Positions 58,052 through 64,000 of a stretch of DNA of 64,000 bases are shown in pieces. A program made the translations under genes and the position numbers. Position 1 is the first letter of the stretch, and every line of letters starts with the position of its first letter. This DNA is from JAOPZW01 sp963803375. GTDB lineage: Bacteria > Actinomycetota > Thermoleophilia > Solirubrobacterales > Solirubrobacteraceae. The notes under the pieces were generated by a model. The model made no database searches and was not told where the DNA came from. It saw only the letters and a program-made list of their open reading frames with translations. Location: contig CAWDMB010000012.1 in assembly GCA_963803375.1 (NCBI GenBank), positions 62,001-126,000 of the forward strand, in the 5' to 3' direction.

Positions 58052-59391
58052 GCGGGGGTCACCGCGAACGCTCGCTCCCGGAAGGCGACCGCCCCCGCGG
58101 CGAGCGTGAGCAGCACGCGCCCGCGCAGCCGTCGGCCCGCGAAGCAGCACTCCGCCGAGCGCGACTCGTAGCCGTCCTCGCCGACCTCCCACTCCATGTC
58201 GAGGTCGACCAGGACGAGGTTGGCGGGCTCGCCGACCGCGATCCGCGGGACGGGCAGGCCGAAGAGCGCGCCGCCCGCGGTCATTCGCTCGACGAGCAGG
58301 CCGAGCGGCAGTTCGCCGGGAACGACGAGCTCGGCGTGGAGCGCCGCGAACGCCGTCTCCAAGCCGGTCGTGCCCATCGGGGCCTGCTCGAAGGGGACCT
58401 CCTTCTCGTCGCGCGCGTGCGGGGCGTGGTCGGTGGCGACGCAGTCGATCGTCCCGGCGCGCAGCCCGTCGACGAGAGCGCGGCGGTCTGCCTCCGTGCG
58501 CAGCGGCGGGTTCATCTTCAGGCGCGTATCGAGGCCGCGGACGGCCTCGTCGGTGAGGCAGAGGTGGTGCGGCGTGACCTCGGCGGAGATGCGGACGCCG
58601 AGCTCCTTGGCCTGCGCGACCGCCCGCACCGACTCCACGCACGAGACGTGCTGCGCGTGGACGCGGCCGTCCTCGAAGCCCGCGAGCGCCGCGTCGCGCG
58701 CGAGCATCGTCGACTCGCTGACGCTCGGCAGGCCCGCGATGCCGAGCAGCGCGCTGACCTCGCCCTCGTGCATCGCGCCGCGGCCGCTGAGCGACGGGTC
58801 CTCCTCGTGGAGGGCCAGCACGCCGCCGCACAGGCGCTGGTACTGCAGCGCGCGGCGCAGCATCCCGGCGCTCGTGACCGGCTGTCCGTCGTCGGTGAAC
58901 CCGAGCGCGCCGAGCGAGCGCAGCTCGGCCATCTCGGTGAGCTCCTCGCCCCGCGACCCGCGGGTGATGGCCGCCAGAAAGCCGACGGGCACGCGCGCGT
59001 CGCGGGCCGCCGCGTCGCGCAGGGAGCGCAGGACGGGCGCCGAGTCGACCACGGGGTCGGTGTTCGGCATCGCGATGACCGCCCCGAAGCCGCCGGCGGC
59101 CGCGGCGCGCGTGCCCGTGTCGAGGTCCTCCTTGTGCTCCTCGCCGGGAACGCGCAGGTGCACGTGGGGATCCACGAACGCCGGCAGCAGATGGCGCGCC
59201 GCGCCCTCCACGACCTCGGCGCCGGCGGGCGCGGGCACGGTGCCGGGCGGCCCGAGCTCGGCGATGAGACCGCCGCGCACGACGACGTCGCCGGGGCCGT
59301 CGAGGCCGGCGCGCGGGTCGAGCACGTGCGCGCCCCGGACGAGCACTTCGGCGGGGGCGGCGGCCGCGCGGACGAGCGGATCGGCCGCCAT
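58048..59391 (-). CDS. pyrC: Dihydroorotase
   Basis: 447 residues, class I type. Metal motif VDPHVHLRVPGEE, then AMPNTDPV, TDDGQPV, ALHEEDPS, AQHVSCVES, EVTPHHLCLTDE and ATDHAPHARDEKEVPFEQAP. Start ATG at 59391 shares bases with the pyrB stop (TGATG). Often associates with PyrB. Confidence 0.96.
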   Translation of the reverse strand: MAADPLVRAAAAPAEVLVRGAHVLDPRAGLDGPGDVVVRGGLIAELGPPGTVPAPAGAEVVEGAARHLLPAFVDPHVHLRVPGEEHKEDLDTGTRAAAAGGFGAVIAMPNTDPVVDSAPVLRSLRDAAARDARVPVGFLAAITRGSRGEELTEMAELRSLGALGFTDDGQPVTSAGMLRRALQYQRLCGGVLALHEEDPSLSGRGAMHEGEVSALLGIAGLPSVSESTMLARDAALAGFEDGRVHAQHVSCVESVRAVAQAKELGVRISAEVTPHHLCLTDEAVRGLDTRLKMNPPLRTEADRRALVDGLRAGTIDCVATDHAPHARDEKEVPFEQAPMGTTGLETAFAALHAELVVPGELPLGLLVERMTAGGALFGLPVPRIAVGEPANLVLVDLDMEWEVGEDGYESRSAECCFAGRRLRGRVLLTLAAGAVAFRERAFAVTPA

Positions 59392-60323
59392 CAGGCCACC
59401 GGCTCGGGCTGGCGCTCAGCGGTCCGCGCGCCGGCGAGGACCTCGAAGAGGACGGCCATGCGCACGACGACCCCGGCCTCGACCTGGGCGGTGATGACCG
59501 ACTGCGGCGAGTCGACGACCTCGCCCGAGAGCTCGACCCCGCGGTTGACCGGCCCGGGATGCATGAGCACCTGGCGCGGGCGCAACCGCCGCCCGTTGAT
59601 CTGGAACTCGGCGGCGTACTCGCGCAGGCTCGGCACGAAGGCCTGGTCCATCCGCTCGTTCTGCATCCGCAGCGCGTAGACGACGTCGGCGTCGCCGAGC
59701 TCGTCGAGCGAGAAGCGCACGTCGCAGCCGAGCGCCTCGATCCCGCGCGGGATCAGCGTCGGCGGGCCCGCCACCGTGACGTGCGCGCCCATCTTCTGGA
59801 AGGCGAGGATGTTCGAGCGCGCCACGCGCGAGTGCAGCACGTCGCCGACGATCCAGATCCCGAGGCCGTCGAGCGCGCCGAAGCGCCGGCGCAGCGTGTG
59901 GACGTCGAGCAGCGCCTGCGTGGGATGCTCGCGCTTGCCGTCGCCCGCGTTGACGACGGCCGCAGGGGTCCAGCCCGACACGAGGTCGGCCGCCCCGGCC
60001 CACGGCGTGCGGATCACGATCGCGTCGGGCTTGTGGGCGTTGAGCGTGAGGATCGTGTCCTTGAGCGACTCGCCCTTCTCGACGCTCGAGCCGCTGGTCG
60101 CGAACGAGACGACGTCGGCGCTCAGGCGCTTGGCCGCGAGCTCGAACGAGGAGCGGGTGCGCGTGGAGGCCTCGTAGAAGAGCGTCAGCACCGTGCGGCC
60201 CCGAAGCGCCGGCACCTTCTTGATCTCGCGATCGGCGACCTCGGCGAAGGACGTCGCGCGCTCGCAGATGCGCTCGATGCCGGCGCGGTCGAGGTCCTCG
60301 ACGGAGAGCAGGTGGCGCATCAC
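59391..60323 (-). CDS. pyrB: Aspartate carbamoyltransferase catalytic subunit
   Basis: 310 residues. Carbamoyl-phosphate loop FYEASTRTRSSFE, HPTQALLDVHTL and HPGPVNRGVEL, the canonical sites. Overlaps pyrR (ATGA). No pyrI is in the operon, as usual in Gram-positives. Confidence 0.97.
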   Translation of the reverse strand: MMRHLLSVEDLDRAGIERICERATSFAEVADREIKKVPALRGRTVLTLFYEASTRTRSSFELAAKRLSADVVSFATSGSSVEKGESLKDTILTLNAHKPDAIVIRTPWAGAADLVSGWTPAAVVNAGDGKREHPTQALLDVHTLRRRFGALDGLGIWIVGDVLHSRVARSNILAFQKMGAHVTVAGPPTLIPRGIEALGCDVRFSLDELGDADVVYALRMQNERMDQAFVPSLREYAAEFQINGRRLRPRQVLMHPGPVNRGVELSGEVVDSPQSVITAQVEAGVVVRMAVLFEVLAGARTAERQPEPVA

Positions 60324-60871
60324 GCCTCCACCTCGGCGAGCGCCGTGATCGTGACCTCGTCGACGCCGTCGAGCTCGGCGACGTGGACGTTGACGCGCTC
60401 GGCGCGCGCGGTCGGCAGGTTCTTGCCGACGTAGTCGGGGCGAAACGGCAGCTCGCGGTGGCCGCGGTCGGCGAGGACGGCGAGCTGTACGCGCGCGGGG
60501 CGCCCGTAGTCGAAGAGCGCCTCGATCGCGGCGCGGACCGTGCGGCCCGTGAAGAGGACGTCGTCGACGACGACGACGTCCGCGCCGTCGATCGCGAAGT
60601 CCAGGTGGCTCGCATGGACGACCGGCGCTTCGCCGCGGCGCCCGAGGTCGTCGCGATAGAAGGAGATGTCGAGGTCGCCGAGCGGCACGTCGCCGTCGAG
60701 CAGGTCGTGCAGGAGAGCTTGCAGCCGGCTCGCGAGGATCGCGCCGCGGCGGTGGATGCCGACGAGGACGAGCCGCTCGGGCTCGGCGTGCCTCTCGACG
60801 ATCTCGTGGGCGATCCGGACGAGCGCCCGGCGCACGCCGCCGGCGTCGAGGACTGCCTTCTCTTCGGGCAT
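60320..60871 (-). CDS. pyrR: PyrR bifunctional regulator/uracil phosphoribosyltransferase
   Basis: 183 residues. PRTase motif VVVVDDVLFTGRTVRAA, GIHRRGAILASRL near the N terminus and a DISFYRDDLGRR segment. RNA-binding regulator of pyr genes that responds to UMP/UTP. First gene of the operon; the leader directly upstream carries a PyrR-binding hairpin (60876-60908), so it controls its own operon. Confidence 0.96.
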   Translation of the reverse strand: MPEEKAVLDAGGVRRALVRIAHEIVERHAEPERLVLVGIHRRGAILASRLQALLHDLLDGDVPLGDLDISFYRDDLGRRGEAPVVHASHLDFAIDGADVVVVDDVLFTGRTVRAAIEALFDYGRPARVQLAVLADRGHRELPFRPDYVGKNLPTARAERVNVHVAELDGVDEVTITALAEVEA

Positions 60872-60875
60872 CGGA

Positions 60876-60908
60876 TCCTTCCTGGCCTCACGGGACCGGG
60901 TTAAAGGA
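60876..60908 (-). promoter_or_regulatory. PyrR-binding hairpin sequestering the pyrR ribosome binding site
   Basis: The minus-strand RNA holds the core UCCCGUGAGGC, which fits the PyrR binding-loop consensus (UCCNGNGAGGY). An upper stem GGUC/GGCC closes a CCGUGA loop, and a lower stem UCCUU/AAGGA pairs the Shine-Dalgarno (AGGAAGGA) before the ATG at 60871. There is no terminator, so the regulation would be translational, as described for mycobacterial pyr. A -10-like TAGGGT lies at 60924-60919. Confidence 0.82.
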
Positions 60909-60957
60909 GACGATCCTCACCCTAGCAGCGGGCCGCGGACGGAACGGGCGTCGAGGG

Positions 60958-61899
60958 CTACGCGGGCGCCCGTTCCGCGCCCCAGCGCACGAGCTCGGGC
61001 TCGCCGCGCTCGGGGAACGGGATCTCGATCGCGTCGAAGTCGCGCGGCAGCTCGGTGCGGGCGAAGACGGCGCGCGCCTCGTCGCGGATCTCGGCGCCGG
61101 TGTAGCGCGTCGAGACGTGGGTGAGCGCGAGCATCCGCACGCCGGCGTCGCGCGCGGTCTCGGCCGCCTGGCGGGCGGTCGAGTGACCCGTCTCGGCGGC
61201 ACGCGCGCGCTCGGACTCGGCGAAGGTCGCCTCGTGGACGAGCAGGTCGGCCCGCTCGGCGGCGGCGCGCAGCATCTCGCAGGGCGCGGTGTCGCCGGAG
61301 ACGACGATCCGCCGGCCGGGGCGCTCGGGGCCGATGACCCGATCGGGCCGCACGCCGTTGACCTCCTCCCCGCGCTGCAGGCGCCCGAAGTCCGGGCCGA
61401 AGGGCACGCCGAGGCGCTCGGCGAGCTCGGCGTCGAACCGGCCGGGGCGGGCGTCCTCGACGAGCGCGTAGCCGAACGCCCGCCCGCGGTGGCGGACGTT
61501 GAAGGCGCCGACCTCGAAGCCGTCGAACTCGACCGCGTCGCCGGCCTCGAGCTCGAAGACGCCGAACGGGAACCGCAGCCGGCCGTAGACGCCGCGCATC
61601 GCGCGCATCAGCTCGGCCGTGCCCGGCGGCCCGTAGACGGCGAGCTCGGCCTCGCGGTCGCGCAGGTCGAAGGACTTGAGCATCCCGGGCAGCCCGAGCC
61701 AGTGGTCGACGTGCAGGTGCGTGAGGAAGACCGCGCCGACGTCGGGCAGCCCGACCGTGCCCAGCAGCTGGCGCTGCGTGCCCTCGCCGCAGTCGAAGAG
61801 CAGGCGGTCGCCGCCGCGGCGGACGAGCTGCGCGGGCAGCCCGCGGCGCGCCGTGGGCACCGAGCCGGCGGTGCCGGCGAAGAACACGGAGAGGTCCAT
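60958..61899 (-). CDS. rnz: Ribonuclease Z
   Basis: 313 residues. Opening LSVFFAGTAGSVPTARRG, LLFDCGEGTQRQL, the zinc motif THLHVDHWLGLPG, GRRIVVSGDTAPC and ALTHVSTRYTG. Processes tRNA 3' ends. It follows a 29-base divergent gap to mscL. Complete from ATG at 61899. Confidence 0.95.
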   Translation of the reverse strand: MDLSVFFAGTAGSVPTARRGLPAQLVRRGGDRLLFDCGEGTQRQLLGTVGLPDVGAVFLTHLHVDHWLGLPGMLKSFDLRDREAELAVYGPPGTAELMRAMRGVYGRLRFPFGVFELEAGDAVEFDGFEVGAFNVRHRGRAFGYALVEDARPGRFDAELAERLGVPFGPDFGRLQRGEEVNGVRPDRVIGPERPGRRIVVSGDTAPCEMLRAAAERADLLVHEATFAESERARAAETGHSTARQAAETARDAGVRMLALTHVSTRYTGAEIRDEARAVFARTELPRDFDAIEIPFPERGEPELVRWGAERAPA

Positions 61900-61928
61900 C
61901 CGCGCCCGAGGATAGTTTCGCGCTCAAG

Positions 61929-62336
61929 ATGCTCCGCGAGTTCCGTTCCTTCCTGCTGCGCGGGAACCTCGTCGACCTCGCGGTCGCGGTCGTGGTCGGC
62001 ACGGCCTTCGGCGCCGTCCTGGCCTCGCTCGTCGCGGACCTCGTGACGCCGCTGATCGCGGCGATCGGCGGCCAGCCCGACTTCGGCGAGCTCGACTTCA
62101 CGATCAACGGCAGCCGCTTCGCGTACGGCGACTTCCTCAACGCGCTGCTCTCGTTCGTCATCGTCGCCGCCGTCGTCTTCTTCCTCATCCTCAAGCCGGT
62201 CAACACGCTCATGGAGCGGATGCGCACGGAGCCCGACGTCGAGTCCGAGACCCGCCCGTGCCCGGAGTGCCTGAGCCAGATCCCCGTGCCGGCGACGCGC
62301 TGCGCGTTCTGCACGACCGAGCTCGTGCCCGCCTGA
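61929..62336 (+). CDS. mscL: Large-conductance mechanosensitive channel with a C-terminal zinc ribbon
   Basis: 135 residues. First helix with FLLRGNLVDLAVAVVVGTAFGA, second around LLSFVIVAAVVFFLILKPVN, as in MscL. The C terminus adds CPEC (Cys111, Cys114) and CAFC (Cys125, Cys128), a rubredoxin-like zinc ribbon not found in E. coli MscL. Divergent from rnz. Releases solutes on hypo-osmotic shock. Confidence 0.95.
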   Translation: MLREFRSFLLRGNLVDLAVAVVVGTAFGAVLASLVADLVTPLIAAIGGQPDFGELDFTINGSRFAYGDFLNALLSFVIVAAVVFFLILKPVNTLMERMRTEPDVESETRPCPECLSQIPVPATRCAFCTTELVPA

Positions 62337-62343
62337 CGCGCAC

Positions 62344-62416
62344 GCGCCCTGCAGGATTCGAACCTGCGACCTCATCCTCCGGAGGGATGCGCTCTATCCA
62401 GCTGAGCTAAGGGCGC
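62344..62416 (-). tRNA. tRNA-Arg, anticodon CCG
   Basis: 73 bases with acceptor stem GCGCCCU/AGGGCGC, anticodon stem CAUCC/GGAUG and loop CUCCGGA, giving anticodon CCG (reads CGG). T-loop GGUUCGAAUCC. The 3' CCA is not encoded. No intron or integrase gene is visible beside it. Confidence 0.96.
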
Positions 62417-62445
62417 CCGCTTGAGGATCGTATCGGGCGCGCCGC

Positions 62446-64000
62446 TCAGAGCCGCGCCCGCGCGCGCCGCGAGCGGCGCAGCGCCGCGAGCTGGCGGCGC
62501 TCGCGCCCGGCAGGGCGCCGCAGCGCGCGCTTGAGCGCCGCGCGGCTCGCGAACGTCGCGAGCTGCAGCGCGTCGTCGCCGCGCGCCGCGCGCGCCCCGC
62601 GCCGCTCGGCGACGACCGCGCGGCGCTGGCGCGCGCGGAGCTCGAAGGGCTCGCCCCCGAAGGCGCGGCGGGAGGCGTGGGCCTCGTGGTGGACGACGCG
62701 CGCGTGCGGCCACCACCACGTCTGCACCCCCAAGTCGCGCGCGCGCAGGCCGAGCTCGAGGTCCTCGCCGTAGAGGAAGATCCGCTCGTCGAAGGGGCCG
62801 AGGCGCGCGAGCGTCGCGGTGGCGGCGCCCACGCAGCAGCCGACGGCCCACGCCACGGGCCGCGGCGCGTCAGCTCGCCACGGCTGCACCCGCCGGCGCA
62901 GCGCCGCGGGCAGCGCGGCGGGCGGCACGAGCGCCGTCAGCGCCGCCGCCGGCGAGACCGGCTCGCCGTGCACCGAGTCCTGCCGGGTGCCGTCCGCCCG
63001 CAGCACGAGCGGGGCGAGCAGCCGTTCGGGCGCGCCGGGCCGCAGGGCCTCCTCCGCGAGCGCCGCGAGCGACCCGTCGACGAGCTCGACGTCGGGGTTG
63101 AGCACGGCGCACGCGGGCGTGCGCACGGCGGCCACGCCGGCGTTCGCCGCCCGTCCGAAGCCGACGTTGGCGAGCTCGACGACGGTCGCGTCCCCCGCCC
63201 AGGCGCGGGCGGCGGCGACGCCGCCGTCGCGCGACCCCGAGTCCACGACGACGACGCGCGCGGCGGGCAGGTGGCGCGCGACGCCGGCGAGCAGCCGCGC
63301 CAGATCGGGCTCGGAGTCGTGCGTCACGGTCACGAGCGTCAGCCCCTTCCCCGCGTCCGCCGGCGGGCGGGCGCGCGGCAGCACCGGCCGGACCGCGTCG
63401 CGCCAGCGCCTGCGCCCCGCCGGCAGGTCGAACTCGGCCCGAGCGCGCGCACGACCCTCGGCCCCGAGCCGCCGCGCCCGCGCGCCGTCGCCGAGCACCG
63501 CGACGAGTGCCCGGGCCGCGTCGGCCGCGTCGCCGGGCGCGTACGTCACGCCCCCGCCGCCCGCGAGGATCTCGACCGCGCCGCCGGCGCCGGGCGCGAC
63601 GACGGGCCGCGCGCCGGCCATCGCCTCGATCACCACGAGCCCGAACGGCTCGGCGTCGGCGCAGTGCAGCAGGCAGCCGGCCCGCGCCAGCGCGGCGCGC
63701 GGGTCCGCGAGCGCGCCGGCGAACGTCACCCGGCCCGCCAGGTCCGGGCGGGCGGCGCGCCGGCGCAGCGCGGCGAGCAGCTCCTCGGTCCTCGCGCCGA
63801 CCGCGTGGCCGGCGACCACGAGCCGCAGCGCCGGCAGCTCGCGCGCGGCGAGCGCGACGGCTTCGAGCGCGAGGTCGGGCCGCTTCCACGGCACGAGCGC
63901 GCCGAGCAGCAGCGCGCTCGGGGGATCGACGTCGGGCTCGCTCGCGCTGAAGCGCTCGACGTCGACGCCGGGGGCCGCGACGACGACGCGGTCGCCCAAC
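62446..64000 (-). CDS. Two-domain glycosyltransferase (GT4 + GT2), 5' end outside window
   Basis: 517 codons visible, starting outside the window. Residues 1-215 form a GT4 C-terminal domain (LGALVPWKRPDLALEAVALA, GRVTFAGALADP, EPFGLVVIEAMAGARPVVAP). From about 220 a GT2 domain follows (LTLVTVTHDSEPDLARLLAG, VVVVDSGSRDGG, FGRAANAGVAAV, VLNPDVELVDGS, IFLYGEDLELGLRARDLG). C-terminal basic tail. A rhamnosyl- or similar cell-surface glycan transferase is probable; the sugar is unknown. Confidence 0.88.
   Translation of the reverse strand, partial: LGDRVVVAAPGVDVERFSASEPDVDPPSALLLGALVPWKRPDLALEAVALAARELPALRLVVAGHAVGARTEELLAALRRRAARPDLAGRVTFAGALADPRAALARAGCLLHCADAEPFGLVVIEAMAGARPVVAPGAGGAVEILAGGGGVTYAPGDAADAARALVAVLGDGARARRLGAEGRARARAEFDLPAGRRRWRDAVRPVLPRARPPADAGKGLTLVTVTHDSEPDLARLLAGVARHLPAARVVVVDSGSRDGGVAAARAWAGDATVVELANVGFGRAANAGVAAVRTPACAVLNPDVELVDGSLAALAEEALRPGAPERLLAPLVLRADGTRQDSVHGEPVSPAAALTALVPPAALPAALRRRVQPWRADAPRPVAWAVGCCVGAATATLARLGPFDERIFLYGEDLELGLRARDLGVQTWWWPHARVVHHEAHASRRAFGGEPFELRARQRRAVVAERRGARAARGDDALQLATFASRAALKRALRRPAGRERRQLAALRRSRRARARL

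Overview
This is chromosomal DNA from a very GC-rich actinobacterium. The best single marker is an actinobacterial-type integration host factor gene (mihF) next to gmk, rpoZ and coaBC. The ordered blocks ftsK-rodZ-cinA-thpR-recA, rimP-nusA-ylxR-infB-rbfA-nrnA-truB-ribF and pyrR-pyrB-pyrC-carA-carB-pyrK-pyrD support this. RNase Y and RNase J together, the fused Zn-ribbon MscL and the overall gene content point to the deep-branching class Thermoleophilia (Solirubrobacterales-like); that placement is an inference. Most genes are on the minus strand, and nearly all neighbours in operons overlap by ATGA, GTGA or TGATG, so translational coupling is the rule here.

Layout. 1-5.6 kb: lysine/diaminopimelate genes (partial dapD, a dapF whose two catalytic cysteines are serines), miaA, a FIST sensor/SDR pair, a cupin and an MscS channel with a CRP-like operator. 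5.7-17.6 kb: an intein-containing radical SAM protein, miaB, rny, a broken recX, recA, thpR, cinA, rodZ-like, ftsK. 17.7-26.4 kb: an accessory block between ftsK and rnj, which are usually neighbours in actinobacteria. It has a two-component system, a PadR/HAAS pair, a G-rich minisatellite, an IS21-like terminus remnant and a divergent locus encoding a very large transmembrane BTAD regulator with an external beta-propeller and a solute-binding domain. 26.4-35.9 kb: rnj, dapA, a small stress-like protein, a GNAT, dapB, an M16 protease, pnp, a DsbA-like protein, a peroxiredoxin, rpsO. 35.9-44.7 kb: the nusA-infB translation operon behind an attenuator-like leader. 44.8-52.1 kb: TPR, transglutaminase, DUF58, MoxR, coaBC, rpoZ, gmk, mihF. 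52.1-60.9 kb: a fully coupled pyrimidine operon behind a PyrR-binding hairpin that covers the ribosome binding site. 60.9-64 kb: RNase Z, MscL, tRNA-Arg(CCG) and a GT4-GT2 glycosyltransferase fusion cut by the window edge.

Functional themes. RNA processing and decay (rny, rnj, pnp, nrnA, rnz, thpR) and translation (rimP, nusA, infB, rbfA, rpsO, truB, miaA, miaB) dominate. The DAP pathway is spread over four loci (dapD, dapF, dapA, dapB). Three decayed genes (recX, a metallophosphoesterase-like lipoprotein, an SRPBCC protein) lie in gaps that would otherwise look empty. The most novel candidates are the Ser/Ser DapF, the BTAD-propeller-binding-protein receptor, the intein at a radical SAM cluster ligand, the CRP-like and PadR operators, and the leader structures in front of pyrR and rimP.
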